From Zingiber officinale (lineage: Eukaryota; Streptophyta; Magnoliopsida; Zingiberales; Zingiberaceae): a DNA stretch of 64,000 nt. Position 1 is the stretch's first letter; every line of letters begins with the position of its first letter. Shown here piece after piece: positions 21,878 to 34,179 of the stretch. Below the pieces are notes generated by a model that saw nothing but the letters and a program-made list of their open reading frames with translations, did not search any database and was not told the origin of the DNA. The position numbers and the translations under genes are program-made. The stretch covers positions 57,054,799 through 57,118,798 of the forward strand of contig NC_055992.1 of the NCBI RefSeq assembly GCF_018446385.1. Direction: 5' to 3'.

Positions 21878-22557
21878 ATGACTGGTCACTATGAATGACA
21901 ACATGAGCTATGGGAGAAGATCAAGAAGCTGGAATATGACCCGGATCACGGAGTCGGTAGGCTTATTGGTCGGCTCGATTGGTTGTTCTGGAATCTCGAG
22001 CAAGAAGGGTATCCAGTTCAGGAAACAGAAAGAACATGGTATCTGGTTTATTCATTATCAGAACATCTAAGGCAGATAACATTCCAACTTTGGGATGAGT
22101 CTGATAGGCACATCTCATATTCAGAGATGTGCAGATAGTTACTTCATTTGGAATGGGGTCCTGATGAATCTAAAGAGAATCCAAATCCTGAAGATATGGA
22201 CCTCGAAGAATCTGAGGAGGATCCAGAAATGGATTCTGAAGATTTAGAGGAGGATCCAAATCCCGAAGAATCTGAAGATGATCCAGAAATGAACCTCGAA
22301 GAATTTGAAGAGGATCCAGAAATGGATCCTGAAGATTTGAGGAGGATCCAGAGATGGATCCCGAGGAGGATCTAGAGATGGATCCAGAAGAATCAGAGGA
22401 GTATCCTCAAGAATGTGTAGAAGATCCAGAAATGGATCTGATGGATACATCTGAGGCTGATCCACCCATTATAGAATCCGGGATGAACGGGATGCAATTA
22501 CCCACTGCTCTAGCTTTTATCCTAGTGGGAGTAGTGCTAGCTTATCTAGTTTATTAG
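21878..22557 (+). pseudogene. Extra reading frame upstream of gag: acidic, tail-anchored-like protein
   Basis: From ATG 21878 a frame of about 226 codons can be followed through TGA stops or breaks: a TGA at codon 7, a TAG at 22137-22139, and a frameshift near 22345. The N-terminal part (ELWEKIKKLEYDPDHGVGRL, LDWLFWNLEQEGYPVQE) looks like a folded, helical domain I do not recognise. It is followed by an acidic repeat tract of DPEMDPEDLEED-like units (about 22190-22440). It ends in one hydrophobic segment, LPTALAFILVGVVLAYLVY, right at the C-terminus, as in tail-anchored membrane proteins. An acceptor-like TTTTCAATTCCAG lies just upstream (21844-21856). It is not Gag, Pol or a known Env. That the breaks are secondary is inferred from the long coherent composition. 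Confidence 0.6.
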
Positions 22558-22966
22558 TGTTTTGTTTACTGTCATTATGTACGAACAGTGTAAGCTCATC
22601 TAGTTTTTGAGTCATGTAATAATTTCTATCATTTTGTATGAACAGAATTATATAATGAAAAGTTATGTTATATGTTAACAAACTTGGAAATGATTAGTTC
22701 ATTTCATGATATAATTTGTTCATATATCCATATGATTTGTTCATATGAAAAATGATTAGTTCATTTTAATAATGATTCATTCATTAGATGGGATGTGTGT
22801 AATATGATTGATCAGTGTTGATTAGATTAGAACATACAAATGATGAGTGGAAACAATGTTATCACTTGATTTTGTAAACTAACTCTAATTTACACTGAGT
22901 CAATAAATAATTACACATATATGAATTACACTAAAATAATAAATAGTTTGTTTATTTATGTAGATC
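22558..22966. other. AT-rich spacer between the extra frame and gag in E
   Basis: No coding capacity is seen. It ends in TTTGTTTATTTATGTAG (22947-22963), a good plant splice acceptor immediately before the gag ATG, so gag may be translated from a spliced message. Confidence 0.5.
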
Positions 22967-23800
22967 ATGACAACTAAAAACATCATAGCTGAACTCAATA
23001 AGGGTGAGAAATTATATGGGAATAACTACAAAATCTGACACCTCAAGATACAATACGTTCTTGAGGAACAAGAAGTTCTAGAGACTGTAAATCAAATCAT
23101 GGAAGAACCAGCTGATGGTTCTACAGCACAGTACAGACGTGACCTTGATGTCTATAAGGCATGGAAAAGAAAGGACTCCATTGCTAAGGGTATATTGATT
23201 AGTTCAATGGTGGATGACCTGGTATTTGAATATGAGCCATTACCATCGGCTCATGCTGTCTAGGTAGCCCTTAGAGAGAAGTACAGTGGAGTCAGTCTGA
23301 GTAAGCTCCGTCAGCTAACTATTAAGTTTGATAGCTGTAAAAAGCGCTCGAATGTTACCATGGCCCAACATCTCAGGGAGATGGGTAACATGATTCGAGA
23401 GCTTAAGACTGTTGGTTATGCATTGACCGATGAACAACAAGTTCAGGCAGTCATTCGTTCCCTTCCTGATTCTTGGGAAACGATGAAACAGAATCTGACC
23501 CATAGTGAGAGTATCAAGACTTTCACTGATGTCTCACGCCATGTTGAACTTGAGGTGGAGAGGATTGAATCCGCAAGAATTTCTGGTCAAGCTTTTGTAG
23601 CTGAAGGTTCTAGTTCCAAGAATAAGAACAAATGATTTAAGAAAGGAAAAGGGAAAGGAAAGGAGGCTAATGTTGTTGCTGTGAAAACCAAAATCAAGAA
23701 GAAAGGAAAGAAATATGGACAAAAACCTAAGAGCAGGTTGACTTGCTTCAACTGTGGCAAGAAGGGCCATTTTGCTTGAATTGTACTGAGCCTAAAATGG
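22967..23800 (+). pseudogene. Copia Gag of element E (UBN2 family), broken
   Basis: ATG 22967 starts a UBN2-type Gag: IIAELNKGEKLYGNNY, VYKAWKRKDSIAKGILISSM, VALREKYSG, MAQHLREMGNMIRELKTVGY and VIRSLPDSWETMKQNLTHSE, then a basic Lys/Gly tract and one CCHC knuckle (CFNCGKKGHFA...C, 23745-23790). In-frame stops are TGA 23036-23038, TAG 23261-23263 and TGA 23633-23635. The first and third sit where the family has tryptophan; the usual residue at the TAG is less clear. One base is missing inside the zinc knuckle. 23801-24094 carries no readable protein, though it includes a CCGAATTAACC-rich low-complexity insert (about 23870-24080). Confidence 0.85.
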
Positions 23801-24094
23801 TAGATCCATTTTTATCTTCTTTCCACGAGCAATATGTTGCAAGTACAGTGTTGTTTAGGGGTGAACATTCGGTTAATTCGGTCTATAAATTAACCGAATT
23901 AACCGAAAATCGATTTAGTGTTGGCTAACCGAATCAAATTAATGTTTTACTAAAACTGAATTAACTGAATTAGTTATTTCAGTTAACACCGAATTAACTA
24001 AATTTGTTTAAAATAATAATAAAAATAATTTATACAAAATTAATATCAAATTAACCGAATTAACCTAATGCTCACCCCTAGTGTTGTTAGCTGA

Positions 24095-25843
24095 TTAGTA
24101 TCCTTTGTGGATTGTAGATTCAGAAGCAACGAACCACGTAGCTCGTGATCGAGCTACATATATGGAGTATCGTCGGGTACCAGCTGACAACAAATGGATA
24201 TATGTAGGAAACAATGCAAGAATTGAAGTCAAAGCAATTGACACTTGCAAGCTCAACCTACGTGGTAGAGGCACCTTGTTTCTGCATGATGTCTAGTATG
24301 CTCCTGAGATTCGACGGAATCTGGTCTCCGTTATTTGTCTTCTTGATTTAGGTTACAATGTAAATTTTTATAATCTTTGTGTGGAACTTTGAATTAACTC
24401 TGTGTTAATTGGATATGGTTTTGTAACAAATAGTTTTATGGTTCTTGATGTAGAACCAAATAATAATGATGATTGTTTTTCAAACATTTCTCTTACTAGT
24501 AATGTTGATGTTAATGATGAAATTTGGCATGCTAGATTGGGACATATAGGACAAGAACGAATGAATAGATTAGCTAAGGAGGGCCTTTTAGGCACTCATG
24601 CTAAGATTAACTTGTTTATATGTGAGCATTGTCTTGCGGGAAAGACGACTAGGATACCATTTGGTAAGGCTATTAGGGTTGAATCACCATTGCAATTGAT
24701 TCATTCGGATATTTGTGGTCCAATGAATATGAAGGCTAGAAATGGGAGTTCTTATTTCATTACATTTATCGATGACTTCACACGTTTTGATCATGTGTAT
24801 TTGATTTCTCACAAATCTGAAGCATTGGATTGCTTTATTCGTTACTTGAACGAAGTTGAGAATCAATTGGAACGTAAGGTTAAAACCTTGCACACTGACC
24901 TTAGAGGAGAATATTTGTTTGACCAGTTCAAGACAATGTGTAATGAAAAAGGGATTATTAGACAGCTAACTGTCCTTGGAACTCCACAACAAAATGGGAT
25001 TGCTGAAAGAAGAAATAGGACTCTTCTTGAAATGGTTAGGTCTATGATGGTGCAGGCTAATTTACCAATCTCCTATTGGGGAGATGCATTATTAGTTACG
25101 ACCTATATACTTAACAAAGTGCCTTCAAAGTCAGTTCCATATACCCCACATGAACGTTGGACAGGCAAAAAGTCGGATTTAAGTAATCTGAGACCTTAGA
25201 GGTCAGCTGCCTACGTTTATGATAAGACTCACGAATATAGAAAATTAGGACCCAGAAGTAAGAAGTGTATCTTTATAAGGTACTCTGAGACTTCTAAGGG
25301 TTATATTTTTATTGGTGAGCGACAAGATGGAATCATCTCTGAAATAGAGTCAAGAGATGCTACTTTTCTTGAAACTGAGTTCCCAATACGAGGTGAAGTT
25401 GATAAAACAATCCCTCTATATGAGATAGAGGAGGAGGATAATGTTCCTTTATCAACAGATCAGGAGATGTCTGAATTTAGTCAACCGAGTGGGAGTAATT
25501 TACCACTGAATGAGTCAATTTCTCAACAGTCAAACCTTCGAAGAAGTAGTCGTCAGATTACTCCTTGAAGAAGGTTTGATATTGAGAATGAGGCATTGAT
25601 GGTTCTCCCAGTTGACAATGAGGAACCTCGAACAGTTGAGGAAGCTTTGAGCAGCTCAGTTAGAAAAGAATGGAAAGTTGCAATGGATGAAGAAATGGAG
25701 TCAATGAGAAAGAATCAAGTTCGGGATTTAGTCGATCTTCCTCCGGGCCGAAGGGATATTGGGAATAAGTGGATTATCAAAGTAAAGAGGAAAGCAGATG
25801 GATCGATTAATCGATTCAAAGTTCGATTGGTTGCAAAAGGATA
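24095..25843 (+). pseudogene. Copia Pol of element E, first part (protease, integrase, RT start)
   Basis: In order: protease motif WIVDSEATNHV (normally DSGA; the Gly-to-Glu change would inactivate it); GAG-pre-integrase block IWHARLGHIGQERMNRLAK with a C-x2-C (CEHC); the integrase core with catalytic acidic residues in HSDICGP, LHTDLRGEY and AERRNRTLLEM; and the RT start NKWIIKVKRKADGSINRFKV to LVAKGY. Stops at 25197-25199 (TAG) and 25566-25568 (TGA) replace probable tryptophans. The frame is cut at 25843 inside the codon for Tyr of KGY by array F and resumes at 36650. Confidence 0.9.
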
Positions 25844-26793
25844 TGTAGGTGCAGCGGAGGCCGACAAGAGGGGGGTGTATTGCATAAAACAAAAATAAAC
25901 TATACCCTCCTCGGATTTCAACTCAGAAAAGTAATAGTAAAATTAAAACAAGCAAAGAAATAGAAATTAAGTAGAAGATAGGATTTAACCTGGTTACAAC
26001 CAAGGAGGTTGTTAATCCAGGGCAGTTGAAAAAGCTCAGTAGAAAAATCTCCTTTGCTGAAGGCGGAGAAGCCTTTTACACTTTGGAAGCTTAGAACTAT
26101 TGCTAAGAAAGAGTACACAGTTGATTGCTTGAGTTGTTATACTTTCCTAGCTCCAGGGGCCTTTATCTAGGTCCTGTAAATCTTATCCCGAGAGTCCAAG
26201 GCGCCTTCAACAAGGTTCAAGGCGCCTCCAGCTTGGTCAACGGATAAAACTTTATCTGCAGCGCAAACGGTCAAACTGACCAGGCTCAAGGTGCCTTAAA
26301 CAAGACTTTCAAGGCGCCTTCAATGTTGAAGGCGCCTTCAATATGTTTAAGGCGCCTTCAATATGTTTAAGGCGCCTTCAAGGTTCCTGCTACAGTAATT
26401 TCTGCTACAGTAATTTCAGCCTCTTTTGTCTCCTTTTTTTCTTCGCTTTGGCTTCCAAAGCTCCGTTCTTTTGGGTGATTGCGGCCAACCAAAATAGGGC
26501 TCACCCGAACCCAATTCCCGGCCTTCTCCTCAAGTAGGCTTCCGTCCGACTTCTCGTCCCTCGAACGCCACGCACGCTCGTCACGCCCACCGGAGTACTC
26601 TTCAGCAGCTCTCTCCTCCTTCGGACGCACCGAGCCCGTCGGCTCACTTCCCGTGCCGTCCTTCTGGCTAGCTGCATCATCCACTCGACTTACTGTGCTC
26701 CTAAGCTCCTGCACACTTAGACACAGGGATCAAACACAAAGCAAGACCTAACCAACTTGGTTGATCACATCAAAACACCCACGGGGTCCAACA
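25844..26793 (-). repeat. Array F, LTR 1
   Basis: It is 950 bp and reads TGTAGGTGCAGCGG...GGGTCCAACA on the plus strand. GGCGCC-cored palindromes (one GGTGCC) start at 26200, 26221, 26290, 26313, 26331, 26351 and 26371, mostly 18-23 bp apart. The TATA position reads CTAGATAAAG on the minus strand, a damaged form of CTATATAAAG seen in LTR 5. The paired open frames at 26343-26751 on both strands are shadows that recur in each LTR copy. Confidence 0.92.
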
Positions 26794-27430
26794 ATCTCCC
26801 CTTTTTTGATGTGCATCAAACCAAGTTCAAGTTAGGGTAAAAATAGACACAAAAAGTAATTTTAAAGAGAAATTACTAAACTAACATATTAAGCATAAGT
26901 TTTACAATAAAGTAAAATTGCAACATAGTTAGAAAAAAAAAATTAATTTTCCTAACTCCCCCTCAACTTGTACTTTTCTCTCCCCCTTTGATCACAGCAA
27001 AAATGGGGTCCTAATTAGAGGGAACTTTTAAAAAAAATTCTAAGTAAATGAATTTTCAAACAGAACTTTCCAGAAAAAATATTTCAAAAAAAAAAATTCT
27101 AAGGATTTTCCAAAAAAAACTTCAAGTCAAAAAGTAAATTAAGTCTTTAGAATTTTTTTTAGGAAAAAGTATTTCTAAAAATGAATAATAAACAAAATTT
27201 CAAAAATGTTTGATTAAACTTTCAAAACATTATTTAATTCTAATTTTTAAATACTTTTTCAGAAATTTAATTAAACCTTTCATTTCAATATTTCAGCTTC
27301 CAAGTCGTGGCGAGGCACTAGGCCTTCTTGGTTATTGGAGCAACAACCATTTCCTTGACAAATCTTTATAAAGAAATTTACTGTTTAATTTTCTTCTCTG
27401 AAAGCGCTAAGTCTAATATTTCAACTAAGA

Positions 27431-28249
27431 TCAAATATTATGATTTTTAAATTTCCATTTTAACTTCTCATAAGTTCTTAATTCACAGTTTTTTAGAATT
27501 ATGGCAAAAAATATTGAGCATGTAAAAAATTGTACATTTTCTAGTGTTAGTTTGTCAAAATCTTTTAATTGACAAATTGTGTCTTTTAACTCAATATTCT
27601 TTAATAGTTTTTCAGTTTTTAATTTAAAATATTCTTTCGACGAAATAATTTGTAATTCATGAAAACCTTTCGGCAATATTTCAATTGAAACAATTAATTT
27701 GCTAAGAGGTGGAGACCATACCTGACTTACCTTATCGGTAGTTGATTCTCCCCCTGTTGAGTTGTTTTCGTCTTCTGATGTTTCTCCCCCTTCATCGATG
27801 CTCATTTGTGATGAGCATTTTAGGTCTTCAAGTTGGAGTTCGGTTACTGGTTCTGTCTCGGCACTTACCTCAGTTTCGGACTCTTCTGACGTCGGATCAG
27901 TGTCCATCGAGGAGTCGGATTCAACTTCAATTTGTTCTTCGTGGAGTTTTAAGAACTTTTCCCAAAGTTCTTTTGCGCTATTGTACTCTTCGACTTTGTC
28001 GAGATCTTCATTTGGTATTGTGGTTAGAAGATGAAATTCAACCCGTGCATTTGCCAAAAACTCGTCACGTTGCTTCTCGTTCCAGAGGTATTTCTCGAGC
28101 TCTTCTCCGTTCGCTTTCTTTGGTGCTTTATAACCAGATTTCATTATTAAATAAATAGAAAAATCAGAGTTAAGGTATACCTCCATCTTTTTCTTCCATG
28201 AAGCAAACTCCCCCTCGAATGCAGGTGGGTAGTCACTGTCTCCGCCCAT
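27431..28249 (-). CDS. Truncated Gag, array F unit 1
   Basis: This is a 272-residue open frame. The N-terminus (MGGDSDYPPAFEGEFASWKKKMEVYL) is the DUF4219/UBN2-type start of copia Gag, and AKELWEKFLKLHEEQ marks the usual helix. Compared with element G, the UBN2 core after LHE and the whole CCHC knuckle region are missing. The chain passes straight to an acidic Ser/Glu/Asp linker (residues about 115-170), then a coiled-coil-like Lys/Leu-rich tail (KLKTEKLLKNIELKD). Without zinc knuckles it is unlikely to bind RNA as a normal Gag. It is the only intact copy in the array. Confidence 0.75.
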   Translation of the reverse strand: MGGDSDYPPAFEGEFASWKKKMEVYLNSDFSIYLIMKSGYKAPKKANGEELEKYLWNEKQRDEFLANARVEFHLLTTIPNEDLDKVEEYNSAKELWEKFLKLHEEQIEVESDSSMDTDPTSEESETEVSAETEPVTELQLEDLKCSSQMSIDEGGETSEDENNSTGGESTTDKVSQVWSPPLSKLIVSIEILPKGFHELQIISSKEYFKLKTEKLLKNIELKDTICQLKDFDKLTLENVQFFTCSIFFAIILKNCELRTYEKLKWKFKNHNI

Positions 28250-28299
28250 CGTTTTGATCGTTGTGTGTCAGTCGGCGGTTAGTCCTTCTGAGCGGTCAG

Positions 28300-28311
28300 G
28301 CTCTGATACCA
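28300..28311 (-). promoter_or_regulatory. Primer-binding site, array F unit 1
   Basis: The minus strand reads TGGTATCAGAGC, two bases from LTR 2. Equivalent sites are at about 30761-30772, 33216-33227 and 35680-35691. Confidence 0.9.
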
Positions 28312-28313
28312 AT

Positions 28314-29263
28314 TGTAGGTGCAGCGGAGGCCGGCAAGAGGGGGGTGAATTGCTGAAAATAAAAATAAACTATACCCTCCTCGGATTTCAACTCAGAAAA
28401 GTAATAGTAAAATTAAAACAAGCAAAGAAATAGAAATTAAGTAGAAGACAGGATTTAACCTGGTTACAATCAAGGAAGTTGTTAATCCAGAGGAGTAGAA
28501 AAAGCTCAGTAGAAAAATCTCCTTTGCTGAAGGCAGAGAAGCCTTTTACACTTTGGAAGCTTAGAACTATTGCTAAGAAAGAGTACACAGTTGATTGCTT
28601 GAGTTGTTATACTTTCCTAGCTCCAGGGGCCTTTATCTAGGTCCTGTAAATCTTATCCCGAGAGTCCAAGGCGCCTTCAACAAGGTTCAAGGCGCCTCCA
28701 GCTTGGTCAACGGATAAAACTTTATCTGCAGCGCAAACGGTCAAACTGACCAGGCTCAAGGTGCCTTAAACAAGACTTTCAAGGCGCCTTCAATGTTGAA
28801 GGCGCCTTCAATATGTTTAAGGCGCCTTCAATATGTTTAAGGCGCCTTCAAGGTTCCTGCTACAGTAATTTCTGCTACAGTAATTTCAGCCTCTTTTGTC
28901 TCCTTTTTTTCTTCGCTTTGGCTTCCAAAGCTCCGTTCTTTTGGGTGATTGCGGCCAACCAAAATAGGGCTCACCCGAACCCAATTCCCGGCCTTCTCCT
29001 CAAGTAGGCTTCCGTCCGACTTCTCGTCCCTCGAACGCCACGCACGCTCGTCACGCCCACCGGAGTACTCTTCAGCAGCTCTCTCCTCCTTCGGACGCAC
29101 CGAGCCCGTCGGCTCACTTCCCGTGCCGTCCTTCTGGCTAGCTGCATCATCCACTCGACTTACTGTGCTCCTAAGCTCCTGCACACTTAGACACAGGGAT
29201 CAAACACAAAGCAAGACCTAACCAACTTGGTTGATCACATCAAAACACCCACGGGGTCCAACA
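28314..29263 (-). repeat. Array F, LTR 2
   Basis: It is 950 bp and nearly identical to LTR 1, including the damaged TATA (CTAGATAAAG). It serves as 5' LTR of unit 1 and 3' LTR of unit 2. Confidence 0.92.
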
Positions 29264-29900
29264 ATCTCCCCTTTTTTGATGTGCATCAAACCAAGTTCAA
29301 GTTAGGGTAAAAATAGACACAAAAAGTAATTTTAAAGAGAAATTACTAAACTAACATATTAAGCATAAGTTTTACAATAAAGTAAAATTGCAACATAGTT
29401 AGAAAAAAAAAATTAATTTTCCTAACTCCCCCTCAACTTGTACTTTTCTCTCCCCCTTTGATCACAGCAAAAATGGGGTCCTAATTAGAGGGAACTTTTA
29501 AAAAAAATTCTAAGTAAATGAATTTTCAAACAGAACTTTCCAGAAAAAATATTTCAAAAAAAAAAATTCTAAGGATTTTCCAAAAAAAACTTCAAGTCAA
29601 AAAGTAAATTAAGTCTTTAGAATTTTTTTTAGGAAAAAGTATTTCTAAAAATGAATAATAAACAAAATTTCAAAAATGTTTGATTAAACTTTCAAAACAT
29701 TATTTAATTCTAATTTTTAAATACTTTTTCAGAAATTTAATTAAACCTTTCATTTCAATATTTCAGCTTCCAAGTCGTGGCGAGGCACTAGGCCTTCTTG
29801 GTTATTGGAGCAACAACCATTTCCTTGACAAATCTTTATAAAGAAATTTACTGTTTAATTTTCTTCTCTGAAAGCGCTAAGTCTAATATTTCAACTAAGA

Positions 29901-30710
29901 TCAAATATTATGATTTTTAAATTTCCATTTTAACTTCTCATAAGTTCTTAATTCACAGTTTTTTAGAATTATGGCAAAAAATATTGAGCATGTAAAAAAT
30001 TGTACATTTTCTAGTGTTAGTTTGTCAAAATCTTTTAATTGACAAATTGTGTCTTTTAACTCAATATTCTTTAATAGTTTTTCAGTTTTTAATTTAAAAT
30101 ATTCTTTCGACGAAATAATTTGTAATTCATGAAAACCTTTCGGCAATATTTCAATTGAAACAATTAATTTGCTAAGAGGTGGAGACCATACCTGACTTAC
30201 CTTATCGGTAGTTGATTCTCCCCCTGTTGAGTTGTTTTCGTCTTCGATGTTTCTCCCCTTCATCGATGCTCATTTGTGATGAGCATTTTAGGTCTTCAAG
30301 TTGGAGTTCGGTTCTGGTTCTGTCTCGGCACTTACCTCGGTTTCGGACTCTTCTGACGTCGGATCGGTGTCCATCGAGGAGTCGGATTCAACTTCAATTT
30401 GTTCTTCGTGGAGTTTTAAGAACTTTTCCCAAAGTTCTTTTGCGCTTGTACTCGACTTTGTCGAGATCTTCATTTGGTATTGTGGTTAGAAGATGAAATT
30501 CAACCCGTGCATTTGCCAAAAACTCGTCACGTTGCTTCTCGTTCCAGAGGTATTTCTGAGCTCTTCTCCGTTCGCTTTCTTTGGTGCTTTATAACCAGAT
30601 TTCATTATTAAATAAATAGAAAAATCAGAGTTAAGGTATACCTCCATCTTTTTCTTCCATGAAGCAAACTCCCCCTCGAATGCAGGTGGGTAGTCACTGT
30701 CTCCGCCCAT
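29901..30710 (-). pseudogene. Truncated Gag, array F unit 2, broken by small deletions
   Basis: This is the same gag as unit 1, but it reads in three pieces (30710-30486, 30473-30288, 30263-29901). About six 1-4-base deletions lie between 30244 and 30556, while DNA on both sides is almost unchanged from unit 1. The bases lost sit in short runs or repeats (such as CCCCC to CCCC), which could be biological or a consensus error. Confidence 0.8.
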
Positions 30711-30774
30711 CGTTTTGATCGTTGTGTGTCAGTCGGCGGTTAGTCCTTCTGAGCGGTCAGGCTCTGATACCAAT

Positions 30775-31709
30775 TGTAGGTGCAGCGGAGGCCGGCAAGA
30801 GGGGGGTGAATTGCTGAAAATAAAAATAAACTATACCCTCCTCGGATTTCAACTCAGAAAAGTAATAGTAAAATTAAAACAAGCAAAGAAATAGAAATTA
30901 AGTAGAAGACAGGATTTAACCTGGTTACAATCAAGGAAGTTGTTAATCCAGAGGAGTAGAAAAAGCTCAGTAGAAAAATCTCCTTTGCTGAAGGCAGAGA
31001 AGCCTTTTACACTTTGGAAGCTTAGAACTATTGCTAAGAAAGAGTACACAGTTGATTGCTTGAGTTGTTGCAGTTTCCTAGCTCCAGGGGCCTTTATCTA
31101 GATCCTGGAAATCTTATCCCGAGAGTCCAAGGAGCCTCCAACAAGGTTCAAGGCGCCTCCAGCTCGGTCAACGGATAAAACTTTATCCGTAGCGCAAACG
31201 GTCAAACTGACCAGGCTCAAGGTGCCTTAAACAAGGCTTTCAAGGCGCCTTCAATGTTGAAGGTGCCTTTAATATGTTTAAGGCGCCTTCAATATGTTTA
31301 AGGCGCCTTCAAGGTTCCTGCTACAGTAATTTCAGCCTCTTTTGTCTCCTTTTTTTCTTCGCTTTGGCTTCCGAAGCTCCGTTCTTTTGGGTGATTGCGG
31401 CCAACCGAAATAGGGCTCACCCGAACCCAATTCCCGGCCTTCTCCTCGAGCAGGCTTCCGTTCGACTTCTCATCCCTCGAATGCCACGCACGCTCTTCAC
31501 GCCCACCGGAGTACTCTTCAGCAGCTCTTTCCTCCTTCGGACGCACCGAGCTCGTCGACTCACTTCCCGTGCCGTCCTTCTGGCTAGCTGCGTCATCCGC
31601 TCGACTTACTGTGCTCCTAAGCTCCTGCACACTTAGACACAGGGATCAAACACAAAGCAAGACCTAACTAACTTGGTTGATCACATCAAAACACCCACGG
31701 GGTCCAACA
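30775..31709 (-). repeat. Array F, LTR 3
   Basis: It is 935 bp and shares the damaged TATA with LTRs 1 and 2. It lacks one of the two 'TTTCTGCTACAGTAA' repeats present in LTRs 1, 2 and 5. Confidence 0.9.
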
Positions 31710-32346
31710 ATCTCCCCCTTTTTGATGTGCATCAAACCAAGTTCAAGTTAGGGTAAAAATAGACACAAAAAGTAATTTTAAAGAGAAATTACTAAACTAA
31801 CATATTAAGCATAAGTTTTACAATAAAGTAAAATTGCAACATAGTTAGAAAAATAAATTTAATTTTCCTAACTCCCCCTCAACTTGTACTTTTCTCTCCC
31901 CCTTTGATCACAGCAAAAATGGGGTCCTAATTAGAGGGAACTTTTAAATAAAAATCAAAGTAAATGAATTTTCAAACAGAACTTTCCAGAAAAAATATTT
32001 CAAAAAAAAAATTCTAAGGATTTTCCAAAAAAAACTTCAAGTCAAAAAGTAAATTAAGTCTTTAGATTTTTTTTTAGTAAAAAGTATTTCTAAAAATGAA
32101 TAATAAACAAAATTTTCAAAAATGTTTGATTAAACTTTCAAAACATTAATTAATTCTAATTTTTAAATACTTTTTTAGAAATTTAATTAAACCTTTCATT
32201 TCAATATTTCTGCTTCCAGGTCGTGGCGAGGCACTAGGCCTTCTTGGTTATTGGAGCAACAACCACTTCCTTGACAAAGCTTTATAAAGAAATTTACTGT
32301 TTAATTTTATTCTCTGAAAGCGCTAAGTCTAATATTTCAACTAAGA

Positions 32347-33165
32347 TCAAATATTATGATTTTTAAATTTCCATTTTAACTTCTCATAAGTTCTTAATTC
32401 ACAGTTTTTTAGAATTATGGAAAAAAATATTGAGCATGTAAAAAATTGTACATTTTCTAGTGTTAGTTTGTCAAAATCTTTTAATTGACAAATTGTATCT
32501 TTTAACTCAATATTCTTTAATAGTTTTTCAGTTTTTAATTTAAAATATTCTTTCGACGAAATAATTTGTAATTCATGAAAACCTTTCGGCAATATTTCAA
32601 TTGAAACAATTAATTTGCTAAGAGGTGGAGACCATACCTGACTTACCTTATCGGTAGTTGATTCTCCCCCTGTTGAGTTGTTTTCGTCTTCTGATGTTTC
32701 TCCCCCTTCATCGATGCTCATTTGTGATGAGCATTTTAGGTCTTCAAGTTGGAGTTCGGTTACTGGTTATGTCTCGGCACTTACCTCAGTTTCGGACTCT
32801 TCTGACGTCGGATCAGTGTCCATCGAGGAGTCGGATTCAACTTCAATTTGTTCTTCGTGGAGTTTTAAGAACTTTTCCCAAAGTTCTTTTGCGCTATTGT
32901 ACACTTCGACTTTGTCGAGATCTTCATTTGGTATTGTGGTTAGAAGATGAAATTCAACCCGTGCATTTGCCATAAACTCGTCACGTTGCTTCTCGTTCCA
33001 GAGGTATTTCTCGAGCTCTTCTCCGTTTGCTTTCTTTGGTGCTTCGTAACCAGATTTCATTATTAAATAAATAGAAAAATCAAAGTTAAGGTATACCTCC
33101 ATCTTTTTCTTCCATGAAGCAAACTCCCCCTCGAATGCTGGTGGGTAGTCACTGTCTCCGCCCAT
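32347..33165 (-). pseudogene. Truncated Gag, array F unit 3, one nonsense codon
   Basis: The same gag is intact except for a GAA-to-TAA stop (minus strand, near 32766-32768), which splits it into 33165-32767 and 32721-32347. This is a transversion, not a deamination-type change. Confidence 0.85.
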
Positions 33166-33229
33166 CGTTTTGATCGTTGTGTGTCAGTCGGCGGTTAGTC
33201 CTTCTGAGCGGTCAGGCTCTGATACCAAT

Positions 33230-34179
33230 TGTAGGTGCAGCGGAGGCCGGCAAGAGGGTGGTGAATTGCTGAAAATAAAAATAAACTATACCCTCCTCGG
33301 ATTTCAACTCAGAAAAGCAATAGTAAAATTAAAACAAGCAAAGAAATAGAAATTAAGTAGAAGACAGGATTTAACCTGGTTACAACCAAGGAAGTTGTTA
33401 ATCCAGGGGAGTAGAAAAAGCTCAGTAGAAAAATCTCCTTTGCTGAAGGCGGAGAAGACTTTTACACTTTGGAAGCTTAGAACTATTGCTAAGAAAGAGT
33501 ACACAGTTGATTCCTTGAGTTGTTGTACTTTCCTAGCTCCATGGGCCTTTATATAGATCTTGGAAATCTTATCCCGAGAGCCTAAGGCGCCTCCAACAAG
33601 GTTCAAGGCGCCTCCAGCTCGGTCAATGGATAAAACTTTATCCGCAGCGCAAACGGTCAAACTGACCAGGCTCAAGGCGCCTTAAACAAGGCTTTCAAGG
33701 CGCCTTCAATGTTGAAGGTGCCTTCAATATGTTTAAGGCGTCTTCAATATGTTTAAGGCGCCTTCAAGGTTCCTGCTACAGTAATTTCTGCTACAGTATT
33801 ATCAGCCTCTTTTGTCTCCTTTTTTTCTTCACTTTGGCTTCCGAAGCTCCGTTCTTTTGGGTGATTGCGGCCAACCAAAATAGGGCTCACCCGAACCCAA
33901 TTCCCGGCCTTCTCCTCGAGCAGGCTTCCGTCCGGCTTCTCGTCCCTCGAACGCCACGCACGCTCTTCACGCCCACCGGAGTACTCTTCCGCAGCTCTCT
34001 CGTCCTTCGGACGCACTGAGCCCGTCGGCTCCCTTCTCGTGTCGTCCTTCTCGCTAGCTGCGTCTTCCGAAAGACTTCCTGTGTTCCTAAGCTCCTGCAC
34101 ACTTAGACACAGGGATCAAACACAAAGCAAGACCTAACCAACTTGGTTGATCATATCAAAACACCCACGGGGTCCAACA
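33230..34179 (-). repeat. Array F, LTR 4
   Basis: It is 950 bp and keeps an intact TATA (CTATATAAAG on the minus strand, near 33547-33556). It is clearly more diverged from LTRs 1-3 than they are from each other. Confidence 0.9.

Noticed and set aside
26343..26751. Pairs of 90-115-codon frames on both strands in every F and G LTR
   Set aside because: They lie wholly inside LTRs and recur only because LTRs recur. No family resemblance, and they change frame between copies.
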